A program made the translations under genes and the position numbers. Below the pieces are notes generated by a model that saw nothing but the letters and a program-made list of their open reading frames with translations, was not told where the DNA came from and ran no database searches. Of a DNA stretch of 64,000 nt, positions 46,935-55,633 are shown piece by piece (the first letter of the stretch is position 1; each line of letters starts with the position of its first letter). The DNA comes from Microbacterium algeriense (GTDB lineage: Bacteria > Actinomycetota > Actinomycetes > Actinomycetales > Microbacteriaceae), in NCBI RefSeq assembly GCF_008868005.1, contig NZ_WAAO01000002.1, positions 310,001 through 374,000 on the forward strand, in the 5' to 3' direction.

Positions 46935-48455
46935 TCAGTTCTCTGCGGAGACGGTGACGCCGGCCAGATCGATGCGCGAGTTGATCGAGTCCTCGGGGAA
47001 GCCGACCACGATCGGGCTCACAGCGGTGAGGGTCTCGCCGTTGTACAGCCAGTCGGCGGCGTGGTCCTCGGAGACGAGGCGGGCGGCCTGGGCGAGGAGC
47101 TCGGCCGACGCATCCGCGTCGACCTCAGCCAGGGCCTGCGCGTACAGATCCTGCACCTTCGGGTTGTCGTACCCGAAGTAGTAGTCCGGGTTGGCGAAGT
47201 TGCCGAAGTCGCGGGGCTCCACGTGCAGCACGAAGCTGAGATCGTAGTCGTGGTTCGTGTACACATCCTCCAGCCACGTCGGGAACTCGACCGCGTCCAC
47301 CTCGAGGGTCACGCCGACCTTCTTGAAGTCCGAGATCAGCACCTTCGGCACGGTCGTGCCGTAGAACGAGGGGATCGTGAGCGTCAGCTCCAGATCCTCC
47401 TGGCCCGCCTCGGCCAGCAGCTCCTTGGCCTTCTCCGGGTCGTAGGAGATCACGTCCGACAGGTCCTCGTAACCGGGGTCGAGTTCCGGGATCGGTCCGT
47501 ACATCGGCGTTCCGGCCCCGACGGCGTCGATGAGCGCCTCGTGGTCGATGGCGAGGCGCAGGGCCTCCCGCACGCGGACGTCGTCGAGCGGCGCCTTCTT
47601 GTTGTTGAACGCCAGCGTCGCCTTGTCGGTCGTGCGGCCGGTCGTGAGCGTGAAGTCGCCGGAGTCCTCCAGCTGCGGAGCGAGGTTGGGGTCCACCGCC
47701 GTGAGCACGTCGACGTCGCCGGCGAGGGCGGCGTTGACACCGGCCGTGAAGTCCGGGATGTACTGGAACTCGACCTGCGCGACGCCGGCCTTCTCGCCCC
47801 AGTAGGCGTCGTTGCGTGCGAAGGCGATGCTGCTGCCCTTGTTCCAGCGCGTCAGCGTGAAGGGTCCCGTGCCGTTCTCCGCGGTCTTGAGGTCGGTCGT
47901 GTCGCCCTGCTTGAAGACGAGCCCCGCCGGACCGGTCAGCGCGAACAGGAAGTTCTGGTTCGGCTCCGACAGGACGATCTCGACCGTGGTGGCATCGGGG
48001 GCCGTGATCGAGGAGACCGACGCGAACTCCGCGTTGCCCTGCACGGTCGGATCCGTGCGTACGGTCTCGTAGGACGACACGACGTCGGCGGACGTGAGCG
48101 GGGTGCCGTCGTGGAACGCGATCCCCTCGTTCAGGGTGAACGTGTACGTGAGGCCGTCCGACGAGACCTCGTAGTCGGACGCCAGGCGCGCCACGATCTC
48201 GTTCTCCTGGGTGCGGCTGACGAGTCCCTCGTAGATGTTGTCGATGAGGATCTGCTCGAGGGCGGCGCCGCTGGTGTGTCGGATGTCGAGGTTGGTGGGC
48301 TCCAGCACGAGGCCGACGTGGAGCGTGGCGTCGGGGTCGGGAGCGCTCGGAGCGGTCGACGGATCCTCGGCGGGAGTGCCGGAGCAGGCGCTGAGGATCA
48401 CCGCTGCGGCCGCGACGGCGGAGATCAGGGCGAGACGTCGGGTGCGTCGGAACAT
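46935..48455 (-). CDS. ABC substrate-binding lipoprotein, family 5
   Basis: Extracytoplasmic solute-binding lipoprotein of 506 residues with an N-terminal signal and lipobox ILSAC (C24). Family 5 (SBP_bac_5) features are LEPTNLDIRHTSGAALEQILIDNIYEGLV, YTFTLNEGIAFHDGTPLTSADVVSSYE and VREALRLAIDHEALIDAVGAGT. It captures peptides, nickel chelates or related ligands; the ligand is unknown. GAGAGGAAATCC precedes the ATG. It heads the importer operon. Confidence 0.92.
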   Translation of the reverse strand: MFRRTRRLALISAVAAAAVILSACSGTPAEDPSTAPSAPDPDATLHVGLVLEPTNLDIRHTSGAALEQILIDNIYEGLVSRTQENEIVARLASDYEVSSDGLTYTFTLNEGIAFHDGTPLTSADVVSSYETVRTDPTVQGNAEFASVSSITAPDATTVEIVLSEPNQNFLFALTGPAGLVFKQGDTTDLKTAENGTGPFTLTRWNKGSSIAFARNDAYWGEKAGVAQVEFQYIPDFTAGVNAALAGDVDVLTAVDPNLAPQLEDSGDFTLTTGRTTDKATLAFNNKKAPLDDVRVREALRLAIDHEALIDAVGAGTPMYGPIPELDPGYEDLSDVISYDPEKAKELLAEAGQEDLELTLTIPSFYGTTVPKVLISDFKKVGVTLEVDAVEFPTWLEDVYTNHDYDLSFVLHVEPRDFGNFANPDYYFGYDNPKVQDLYAQALAEVDADASAELLAQAARLVSEDHAADWLYNGETLTAVSPIVVGFPEDSINSRIDLAGVTVSAEN

Positions 48456-48545
48456 GGATTTCCTCTCGGTGCGGCAGATGCTGTGTGCCGTGGAACTGAG
48501 CCTAGGGATGCGGGAAGAGGGTGGGGCCTGCGCCGGAACGGAACG

Positions 48546-49469
48546 TCATATTCCGCGGGCGGGAGTCGAGGCGAGGAGGGCGGCCAGCGCGACCGGGGCC
48601 GTCTCCTGCACGTTGTGCGTCGCATCGAGCACGACGACATGAGCCTCGGGCAGGCGGCGCTGGAACTCCGCGGCATCGCTCTCGCTGACGAATCCGCGCT
48701 CGGCGCGTACGAGCGTGGTCGCCGCCGTGACGGAGGCCAGGTCATCCCACCCGGTCTCGTGCAGCGCGGATGGCGTAGCGGAGGTTCCAGGATCGTGCGC
48801 GGCGAGGGTCTGGGCCGCCAGATGCGCGAAATGGTGCTTCCACTCGACGCGTCCATCCGCACGCACACGCGTGTTCAGGAACACGCCGCGTTCGGTCTCG
48901 GAGCGCGTGCCCCCGAAGCCGAGCGACATGGCCTTCTCGACGAGCTCGTCGCGCGAGGCGAAGTCGGTCGGTCCGGCATAGAACGCGCGCAGCGCGGCCG
49001 GTCCTGCCGAGACGTCGACACCCGGCGTGATGTCGACGATGACGAGTTCTGAGACCAGGTCGGGACGGGTCGCCGCCAGGGCCGCGCCCGTGAGGCCTCC
49101 GAGCGACTGCCCGACGACGAGCTGCGGCTGCGTCGTCCAGACGTCGAGAGCGTGCGCGACGTCTTCGGCGAGTGTGCGCGGTGCGTAGTCCGCGTCCTCG
49201 CGCCACGACGAGTCGCCGTGTCCGGCGAGATCGATCGCCAGGAGCGGGCGCTGCACCGCCAGTGCCGTCGTGTCCCAGGTGTGCGCGTTCAACCCGGCTC
49301 CGTGCAGGAGCGTCACCTCGGGCGCCTCCGTCCCGAAGCGGAGGGCGCTCAGCGTGCGGCCGTCGGGGAGGGGGAGGGCGAGACGCTCCACCGGGGGGAG
49401 GGGTACGCCGAGAGCTTCGGCCTGTGCGGGAAGATAGCTGAACTCGCTGTTGTCGATCGCCACGTCCAC
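48546..49469 (-). CDS. Alpha/beta-hydrolase
   Basis: Hydrolase of 307 residues. The oxyanion segment VTLLHGAGLNAHTWD, the nucleophile elbow VVGQSLGGLTGAALA, and a late ATHNVQETAP carrying the likely catalytic His are visible. ERGVFLNTRVRADGRVEWKHHFAHL forms the cap region. A longer reading frame up to an ATG at 49535 exists, but the GTG (VDVAIDNSEF) with AAGGG eight bases upstream is preferred. Substrate unknown. Confidence 0.8.
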   Translation of the reverse strand: MDVAIDNSEFSYLPAQAEALGVPLPPVERLALPLPDGRTLSALRFGTEAPEVTLLHGAGLNAHTWDTTALAVQRPLLAIDLAGHGDSSWREDADYAPRTLAEDVAHALDVWTTQPQLVVGQSLGGLTGAALAATRPDLVSELVIVDITPGVDVSAGPAALRAFYAGPTDFASRDELVEKAMSLGFGGTRSETERGVFLNTRVRADGRVEWKHHFAHLAAQTLAAHDPGTSATPSALHETGWDDLASVTAATTLVRAERGFVSESDAAEFQRRLPEAHVVVLDATHNVQETAPVALAALLASTPARGI

Positions 49470-49628
49470 ATTCTGCGCCCTTCGAGAGACCCGGCGGAAA
49501 TGCGAGAGCGATTTGCTCATCTTTGACGACCGCATGCTTCGCTTTATGACGTTGAATTACTCAAGTCACTTCGCAATCTGCATTCGACGCCGCGAGCGAA
49601 GGCGGGCCGCGCGTCGGCGTGCTCCGAA

Positions 49629-49640
49629 TATCATGGAGCC
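49629..49640 (+). promoter_or_regulatory. Leaderless -10 of CMD-family gene
   Basis: TATCAT-GGAGCC-ATG. Confidence 0.55.
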
Positions 49641-50117
49641 ATGAGCGAGACGCGTGTGCACCTGTCCAAGACCGAGCCTGCGGCCTACCAGGCACTCGAT
49701 GCGTTCTCCAAGACCGTGGGGCAGATCTGTGCGGCGAACGGGATCGACGATCGGCTCAAGGAGATCGTGATGATCCACTGCTCCCAGCTCAACGGCTGCA
49801 GCTATTGCACGCGCATCCACGTCGACAGGGCGACCGCTGCGGGCATCGACACGGACACGATCACCCAGATTCCGACCTGGCGCGAGAGCGGGGTCTTCAG
49901 CGATCGGGAGCGCGCCGCGCTCGAACTGGCCGAGGCATTCACCTTCATCGCCGAAGACGGCATCTCCGACGAGGTGTACGACCTCGTCGGAGGGGTGTTC
50001 ACCGAGAAGGAGTACGCGGCGCTCAGCTGGGCCTGTGTCTCGATCAACGCGTTCAACCGGATCGTGATCGCGGGACGGTACCCGGTTCCGCCACGCGCCC
50101 CGCGGGCGCAGGCATGA
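49641..50117 (+). CDS. Carboxymuconolactone decarboxylase-family protein, AhpD-like
   Basis: Protein of 158 residues, all-helical CMD fold. The redox motif is E-x..-NGCSYCTRIH with C53 and C56, and a His three residues after the second Cys, as in AhpD alkylhydroperoxidases. The preceding IVMIHCSQL is typical. It would reduce peroxides or act as a disulfide carrier. It overlaps the phosphatase gene by ATGA, suggesting joint expression. Confidence 0.88.
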   Translation: MSETRVHLSKTEPAAYQALDAFSKTVGQICAANGIDDRLKEIVMIHCSQLNGCSYCTRIHVDRATAAGIDTDTITQIPTWRESGVFSDRERAALELAEAFTFIAEDGISDEVYDLVGGVFTEKEYAALSWACVSINAFNRIVIAGRYPVPPRAPRAQA

Positions 50118-50827
50118 CGGTCCTCGACGTCGACGGCGTCACGAACGTGCGCGACGTCGGCGGCATTCCGGCCGCGGGCGGTCGTATCCGCTCCGGGGTG
50201 CTGCTGCGTTCCGGGCAGCTGTCGGGGGCGACGACCGCCGGCGCGGCCGCGCTGCGGACAGCCGTGCAGCACATCGTCGACCTGCGTGACGGCGAGGAGG
50301 TCGCCGCCGAGCCCACCGAGATCGAAGGCCCGGACACCACGCACCTGCCGCTGTTCCTCGGCTCCGTCCGGTCCTTCTTCGAGGCCGATACCAGTCTCGA
50401 CGAGCTCTACCTGCATCTGCTGGAGGAGAGCGGGGAGCGCTTGGTCGAGGCCATCCGCATCATCGCTTCCGGGCAGCGCACGCTGGTCCATTGCACAGTC
50501 GGCAAGGATCGCACCGGAGTGACCGTCGCGCTCGCCCTCTCCGCCGTCGGCGCCGAGCGTGAGGCCGTCGTCGCGGACTATGCCCTCACCGAGTCGCAGC
50601 TACCGGCGCAGCGCAATCAGCGCATCGCGGAGTATCTGCGGGCGCACCACCCCGATGCCGTCCACGCCGTGGCGCTCGCCACCCAGTCGCCGGCCGACGT
50701 GATGCGTCGCCTTCTGGCGCAGGTCGACGAACGCTGGGGCTCGGCGGCGGACTACCTCCGTGCGAACGGGATGACGGACGAGGAGCTGGATGCGCTGACG
50801 GCGGCTCTCGTCGAGCCCGTCTCCTGA
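50114..50827 (+). CDS. Tyrosine/serine phosphatase, PtpB-like
   Basis: Protein of 237 residues with the phosphatase loop HCTVGKDRTG, that is C127-x5-R133, near the middle of the chain. The N-terminal TNVRDVGGIPAAGGRIRSGVLLRSGQL is diagnostic of the Y_phosphatase3 family, which includes mycobacterial PtpB acting on phosphotyrosine or phosphoinositides. Substrate here is unknown. Co-expressed with the CMD-family gene. Confidence 0.9.
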   Translation: MTVLDVDGVTNVRDVGGIPAAGGRIRSGVLLRSGQLSGATTAGAAALRTAVQHIVDLRDGEEVAAEPTEIEGPDTTHLPLFLGSVRSFFEADTSLDELYLHLLEESGERLVEAIRIIASGQRTLVHCTVGKDRTGVTVALALSAVGAEREAVVADYALTESQLPAQRNQRIAEYLRAHHPDAVHAVALATQSPADVMRRLLAQVDERWGSAADYLRANGMTDEELDALTAALVEPVS

Positions 50828-50849
50828 CGAGTCTCCCTGCGGCTGCGGC

Positions 50850-50868
50850 AAAGGTTAGGCAAGCCTTC
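50850..50868 (+). promoter_or_regulatory. DtxR/IdeR-type iron box
   Basis: AAAGGTTAGGCAAGCCTTC matches 13 of 19 positions of the DtxR/IdeR consensus TTAGGTTAGSCTAACCTAA. TACGAT at 50877-50882 is a suitable -10, so a repressor bound here would block the promoter. Confidence 0.65.
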
Positions 50869-50891
50869 ACTTGGTGTACGATGAGATCATC

Positions 50892-51362
50892 ATGAGCACC
50901 CCCGTCGAGACCCGCAGCTCGCGTGCCGAGCGCCGCGCGGCACGTCAGCGCGCGCACCACCTGGTGACCGCCGATGAGCAGTCTCTCACCGAGCTCGAGG
51001 TGTTCCTGACGACACTGCCGCTGTGCGCATCGGGCCGCATCTTCATCGAGGTGCCGGAGGTCTCGGACATCGGTGTGATCGATGCTCCAGGACGCATGAC
51101 GGTCACGTGGCTCGCTCGCGGATCCCGCTCGGGAGTCCCCGGCAGCGGCCGCGCCTGCGCGCCCGGTCAGGCGCTGGCGCGGGCCACCTGCGCCTGGGCC
51201 GACGAGATGATGTGCGACGACGAGATCGAGACGAACGTCACGCTCCTCGGCGGATACCTCGGGACGGCCGACATCATCGAGCACCTCACGGGTCCGCTGG
51301 GCATCTCCGCCGCTCGCATCCACGCGCCAGAGCGCTTCGGGCTCCTCCCGGCCGACCGCTGA
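50892..51362 (+). CDS. SIP-domain protein (siderophore-interacting family)
   Basis: Protein of 156 residues. It carries only the C-terminal NADPH-binding-like SIP domain: basic start (SSRAERRAARQRAHHLV), TELEVFLTTLPLCASGRIFIEVPE, MTVTWLARGSRSG and the end ERFGLLPADR. Full siderophore-interacting reductases are larger and have an FAD domain that is missing here. The ATG is chosen over an upstream TTG because it follows the -10. An iron box in front supports iron-repressed expression. Confidence 0.82.
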   Translation: MSTPVETRSSRAERRAARQRAHHLVTADEQSLTELEVFLTTLPLCASGRIFIEVPEVSDIGVIDAPGRMTVTWLARGSRSGVPGSGRACAPGQALARATCAWADEMMCDDEIETNVTLLGGYLGTADIIEHLTGPLGISAARIHAPERFGLLPADR

Positions 51363-51366
51363 GCGG

Positions 51367-51807
51367 TCAGCGGGACCGTCGCACGTAGTTGCCGTCCTCG
51401 AGGCCGGCCTCGATCTCGAAGCGGTTGCGCAGCGGATCCCGACCGGCGAAGAAGTAGAGCACGGGCATCAGGAAGCCGTACCGGAGCCACTGCGCCTTGT
51501 GCACCGCCTCATGCCGGAGCACCGCCTCGCTGGGGGTTTCGTCACCGGTCAGGAAGCAGCCGCCGACGCACACACCGCCGCGGTTGAAGGTCCAGGAGGG
51601 CATGCCGCGGAAGACCCACAGCCCCGCGCGCCGCTCCACCCGCCCGGTGCTCCACAGCGACCCCCACAACCAGCCGACGGCCGTGCCCCACGCATAGCCG
51701 AGGCGGCTGACCGGCGAGCGGAGCAGGAACGAGGGGATGCGGCGATCCAGACGCCGTCCTCGGGCCAGTGCCTCATCCGCGGCGCGGTTGTCCGCGTCCG
51801 TCGTCAT
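51367..51807 (-). CDS. Hypothetical protein with HEAVH motif
   Basis: Protein of 146 residues. It contains VLRHEAVHKAQWLRYGFLMPVLYFFAGRDPLRNRFEIEA, where HEAVH has the zincin-like HExxH form, preceded by a Cys-containing segment (GGVCVGGCFLTGD). Such short actinobacterial proteins are often labelled Fe-S oxidoreductase without evidence. One weak hydrophobic segment is present. It overlaps the arginase-family gene by ATGA and is convergent with the SIP gene. Function unknown. Confidence 0.75.
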   Translation of the reverse strand: MTTDADNRAADEALARGRRLDRRIPSFLLRSPVSRLGYAWGTAVGWLWGSLWSTGRVERRAGLWVFRGMPSWTFNRGGVCVGGCFLTGDETPSEAVLRHEAVHKAQWLRYGFLMPVLYFFAGRDPLRNRFEIEAGLEDGNYVRRSR

Positions 51808-52610
51808 GCCACGGCTCCGACCAGTCGCAGCAGGGCGCCCAGATCGTCGACCGCGTCGGCGGGCGAGCGAGGCGCGAAGCCGGCGATGGTCGCGCCCGCG
51901 AGCGGGATCTCGGAGCGCAGGGCGCGGATCGCGGCGCTCAGCGCGGCGGGGGAGAGACCGAACGGCGCGGGAGAGGAGACGCCGGCGAGTTCGGCAGGGT
52001 CCAGCACGTCCACGTCGATATGGACCCAGACGCGCGTCGCCCCGGTCGCCCGCACGGCATCGAGGAGGGCCTCCGGGCGCTCGAGGTCCGCGACCGTGAG
52101 GTTCCTCAGCGGCTGGAGCTGCTCGACCTCCGGGTCGTCCAGGGCGCGCATGCCGACGGTGACCACCCGATCGGGGGCGAGGGCGGGAGACAGGACGAGC
52201 TGCGGTTCGCCGTCGCCGAGCACAGCGCGCAACGCCATCCCGGAGAACGCGCCGGAGGGGGAGGTGTCGGGGGTGTGCAGGTCGCCGTGAGCGTCGCACC
52301 ACACCAGAGCCAGCTCGTCGGTGCCACCGGGAAGCGCGTCGAGTGCCGCGACCGTCACGCTGCAGTCACCGCCGATCACGACGGTGTTACCGGCATCGAT
52401 GTGACCGTGGACGAGCTCGCGTGTCCGCAGCAGCGCGCTCAGCCTCCGCACGCCGGTTCCCAGCGACTCGCCGGCCTCCACCGGCACCTCCAGGACGGTC
52501 GTGGCGGCACGCGGCAGGTCTCCCGCGATCGCCGAGGCGCCGTCGACGAGCAGCATCGCCCGCGCAGCAGGGGACCCCTGCCACTGCGGGATCACGAGGA
52601 ATCGCACCAT
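51804..52610 (-). CDS. Arginase/agmatinase-family protein
   Basis: Ureohydrolase-fold protein of 268 residues. Metal-binding motifs are GGDCSVTVAAL, WCDAHGDLHTP and HIDVDVLDPAELAG, all intact for a binuclear Mn2+ centre. Substrate may be arginine, agmatine, formimidoylglutamate or another guanidino compound. Good ribosome-binding site GGAGGCACCC. Coupled to the HEAVH gene downstream. Confidence 0.9.
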   Translation of the reverse strand: MVRFLVIPQWQGSPAARAMLLVDGASAIAGDLPRAATTVLEVPVEAGESLGTGVRRLSALLRTRELVHGHIDAGNTVVIGGDCSVTVAALDALPGGTDELALVWCDAHGDLHTPDTSPSGAFSGMALRAVLGDGEPQLVLSPALAPDRVVTVGMRALDDPEVEQLQPLRNLTVADLERPEALLDAVRATGATRVWVHIDVDVLDPAELAGVSSPAPFGLSPAALSAAIRALRSEIPLAGATIAGFAPRSPADAVDDLGALLRLVGAVA

Positions 52611-52632
52611 GGGTGCCTCCGGAAAGAAGAGC

Positions 52633-52667
52633 GCGGACGGCCCGGGCACGAGGCCCGGACCATCCGC
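52633..52667 (-). terminator. Probable terminator after pspA
   Basis: GCGGACGG-C-CCGGGC pairs with GCCCGG-A-CCATCCGC with one internal mismatch, between pspA and the arginase-family gene on the same strand. Confidence 0.65.
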
Positions 52668-52675
52668 GGGTGGTG

Positions 52676-53419
52676 TCAGGAGCCTTCGATGGCCTGACGG
52701 GGAGCGTTGCCGCCGGCCTTCAGCTCGGCGAGACGAGCCTCGACCTCGGTCAGCTCGCCGAGGTCCTCCAGGCTCTCGAACTGGGCGTCGAGGCTCGATG
52801 CGGCGAGCTCGATCTTGCCCTGCGCGATCGCCTCCTGCCGGCGGACCTTGTCCTCGAAGCGGCCCAGCTCGCTGGTGGGGTCGAGCACGTTGATCGAGCC
52901 CACGGCGTCCTGCACCTTGGTCTGCGCCTCGGCGACCTTCGCGCGGGCGAGCAGTTCGCTGCGCTTGTTCTTGAGCTCGACGAGCTTGTCCTTCATGCCG
53001 TTCAGGCCGCTCTTGAGCTTGTCGACGATCTCGGTCTGCGCCGCGATCTGCGGCTCGGCGCCGGTCGCCTCGCGCTCGGCGCTGATCTGACGCTGGAGCG
53101 CGATCTTGGCGAGGTTGTCGAACTTGTCCGCGTCGGCGGTGTTGCCCGACGCGCGCATCTCGTCGGCCTTGCGGCTGGCGGCGAGAGCCTTGTTGCCCCA
53201 TTCGGTCGAGGCCTGGACGTCTTCCTCGTGGTCGCGCTCGAGCAGGCGCAGGTTGCCGATGGTCTCGGCGATCGCAGACTCGGCGTCGGCGATGCTGTTC
53301 GTGTAGTCGCGCACCAGCTGGTCGATCATCTTCTGCGGGTCTTCCGCAGAGTCCAGCAGGGAGTTGATGTTCGCGCGGACGAGGGTGGAGATACGTCCGA
53401 AGATGGACTGCTTGGTCAT
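52676..53419 (-). CDS. pspA: PspA/IM30-family membrane-stress protein
   Basis: ESCRT-III-like coiled-coil protein of 247 residues. MTKQSIFGRISTLVRANINSLLDSAEDPQKMIDQLVRDY is the classical PspA N-terminal membrane-binding helix and first coil; long Ala/Glu/Lys helices follow. It binds stressed cytoplasmic membranes. The TPM-domain gene lies just upstream on the same strand, 58 bases away. AAAGGA precedes the ATG. Confidence 0.94.
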   Translation of the reverse strand: MTKQSIFGRISTLVRANINSLLDSAEDPQKMIDQLVRDYTNSIADAESAIAETIGNLRLLERDHEEDVQASTEWGNKALAASRKADEMRASGNTADADKFDNLAKIALQRQISAEREATGAEPQIAAQTEIVDKLKSGLNGMKDKLVELKNKRSELLARAKVAEAQTKVQDAVGSINVLDPTSELGRFEDKVRRQEAIAQGKIELAASSLDAQFESLEDLGELTEVEARLAELKAGGNAPRQAIEGS

Positions 53420-53477
53420 GCGTGATTCCTTTCAGAGGGCGTCTTCAAGAGCTTGTCGTACGTGTCTGTGGAGGGGA

Positions 53478-55511
53478 TCAGAAGCGTCCACCCCCGGATC
53501 GACCGCTGCGGCCGCCGCCGGATCGTCCGCCGCCGCCGAAGCCCGAGCTGCGGAAGCCTCCGCTCCCGCTCGAGCGCCAGCCGCCACCGCGGGACGAGGA
53601 TCTGCCGCCACCGCCACCGCCGGCGAGGAGACCGCCGATGATGCCGCCGAGGATGTCCCCGCCGATCCCGGATCCGCCACCGCCGCCGCTGAAGGGTCCG
53701 CCGCCCCAGCCGCCGTCGTAGGAGCGGGCGTTGTAGGACGAGACGTCGGCAGAGGCGGACGACGTGGCCTGCCTGGCGAGCTCGAGCGCCCGCCCGGCCT
53801 CCGCCAGCGCCGACTCCGGCGACGTGCTGCGGAGGGTCAGGGCCTGGGTGAGGCTCGCCTCCGCCTGGGCGAGTCGAGTGCGTGCCGTCGAGCCGACCGT
53901 GCCGCGGCGCGTCTCGATGAACTCTCGCGCCGTGCGGATCTCCGCGCCCGCCTGGGCGAGGGTCTGCTCGAGCATCTGCTGCGCACGACGCGCGCGGTCG
54001 ATGCTCTCGCGTCCTCGAGCGATGGCCGCATCGATCTGCGCGTTCGCCGCGGTGAGGGCGTCGAAGGCACGCTGGGGATTGCGGCCGGCGCCGGTCAGAT
54101 CGGTGTCCGCAGCCTGCAGTTGACGGATCGTCGCAGCGGCGGCCTGCGCGATGCTGCCATCCGGGTCGGGAAGCTGCTGCGTCGTCGACACGTCGGCCTG
54201 CAGCTCCGCCACGAGTGCTCGCGCCCGACTGTCGACGGCCGACAGGTCCGACCCGAGCGAGGTGATCGCGTGCACGAGCTGGGATGCCTGCGCGACCGAC
54301 TGCTCGGCCGTGCGAATCGCGAACGCCGCCTCACCGGACTTGCCCGCCGCGATCGCCGTCGCCGCGGCTTCGATGGATCGATCGGCGAGAGCGGCGCGCT
54401 CCCGCGCCTGGGCGGGGTTGTCGGCGACGGTGGTCAATGCGTCGGCGTCGTACACCCCGGAGAGTGCGGAGAGCGCGGCGTCGGCCTCGGCGAGCACCGG
54501 CTCCAGGGCTGCGCGCTCACCGCGGACGCGTTCGAGCTCCTGCGGGGCGTTCTGCTCGAGCTTGCGCAGCGCGTCGAAGGCCTCCGTGTTGGCGTCGAGC
54601 ACGTCATCGATCTCGTCGGCGATCCGGATGATGCGGATGTTCCAGGCGCGCCGATCGTGGACGGTGTCCTCGATCTCGTCGTCGAGCTTCTGCCGGAGTT
54701 CGAACGCCTCGGCGATCTTGGTCTTCGCGGTCTCCACGGCGCGCGTGAACTCCTCGGTCGCGGCGTCGCCGAACTGGGCGATGGCGAATCCGAGTTCCTC
54801 ACGGCTCGAGGTGATGGCGTCGTCGGCCTGCACGAGGGCGAGCCCTGCCTGCGTGGCGACCTGATCGTCGGTCAGCGTCGAGAACGGGTCGTTCGGGTCC
54901 GGCTTCTCCGGCATCGCACCGCGTTTGCGGGCGACCGCCCGGCGCCGGCTCCGGCGGACGAGGACGACGATCAGTCCGATCACCACGAGCGCGGCGATCA
55001 CCCCGAGAACGATGAGGAGAACGCGGAGGGCCCCGGCGCCGCCGTCGCCCTGGATCTCGTCCGCGGCGAGGACGATCGCGCCCTCCCAGTCCTTCTGGGC
55101 GAGAAGCGGCTGGATCTGCTGCTCCACGTCGTCCAGCTTGCTGCCGGAGAGCGGGCCGCCTTCGGCCGCCGAGATGTAATAGCTGCGCTGCTCGACGGCG
55201 ATCGCGAGAAGGTACTGGTCGGGGCCGAGTCCGTTGTCCTCCGCGACGGTGTCGGCCCACTCGACGCGGTCGCTCGGCGACGTGAAGCTGTCGACGAGGA
55301 CGACGAACAGGTCGGCTGTGGAGTTCTCGGTGAGCTCCTGAAGGCGGCCCTCCGCCGTCTCCTTCTCCTGCGCGCTGAGGACGCCGGCGCTGTCGGTGAC
55401 ATAGCCCGGGTCGAGCGTGAGGGGATCCGTCGCGGAGGCCGCTGCGGCGCTCAACGCGCCGGTGAGGGCCGCTGCCAGGATCACGATCGGCGCGAGCCAT
55501 CGAGACCTCAT
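53478..55511 (-). CDS. TPM-domain membrane protein with long coiled coil
   Basis: Protein of 677 residues: signal peptide (about 1-28), an extracytoplasmic TPM domain (about 35-150, with LTLDPGYVTDSAGVLSAQEKE and DLFVVLVDSF), a membrane helix (about 163-185), a cytoplasmic basic stretch (RRSRRRAVARKRG), a long Ala/Glu-rich coiled-coil region and a Gly/Ser-rich end (GGGGRSGGGRSGRSGGGRF). TPM proteins are linked to photosystem repair in plants and membrane proteins in bacteria. Pairing with pspA suggests envelope maintenance. A soluble paralogue is encoded beside hpf. GGAGGAGACACG precedes the ATG. Confidence 0.9.
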   Translation of the reverse strand: MRSRWLAPIVILAAALTGALSAAAASATDPLTLDPGYVTDSAGVLSAQEKETAEGRLQELTENSTADLFVVLVDSFTSPSDRVEWADTVAEDNGLGPDQYLLAIAVEQRSYYISAAEGGPLSGSKLDDVEQQIQPLLAQKDWEGAIVLAADEIQGDGGAGALRVLLIVLGVIAALVVIGLIVVLVRRSRRRAVARKRGAMPEKPDPNDPFSTLTDDQVATQAGLALVQADDAITSSREELGFAIAQFGDAATEEFTRAVETAKTKIAEAFELRQKLDDEIEDTVHDRRAWNIRIIRIADEIDDVLDANTEAFDALRKLEQNAPQELERVRGERAALEPVLAEADAALSALSGVYDADALTTVADNPAQARERAALADRSIEAAATAIAAGKSGEAAFAIRTAEQSVAQASQLVHAITSLGSDLSAVDSRARALVAELQADVSTTQQLPDPDGSIAQAAAATIRQLQAADTDLTGAGRNPQRAFDALTAANAQIDAAIARGRESIDRARRAQQMLEQTLAQAGAEIRTAREFIETRRGTVGSTARTRLAQAEASLTQALTLRSTSPESALAEAGRALELARQATSSASADVSSYNARSYDGGWGGGPFSGGGGGSGIGGDILGGIIGGLLAGGGGGGRSSSRGGGWRSSGSGGFRSSGFGGGGRSGGGRSGRSGGGRF

Positions 55512-55620
55512 CGTGTCTCCTCCGACAGACCGGTGCTCCCCATGTCACGAGTCTATGCACAGAGCCCGACACGCGACAGCACTCGACGCGGGTTCGCCGT
55601 TCGCCGTCAGCGGAGACACA

Positions 55621-55633
55621 TACGCTGGAAGGC
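55621..55633 (+). promoter_or_regulatory. Leaderless -10 of DUF3097 gene
   Basis: TACGCT followed by seven bases and ATG. Confidence 0.5.
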
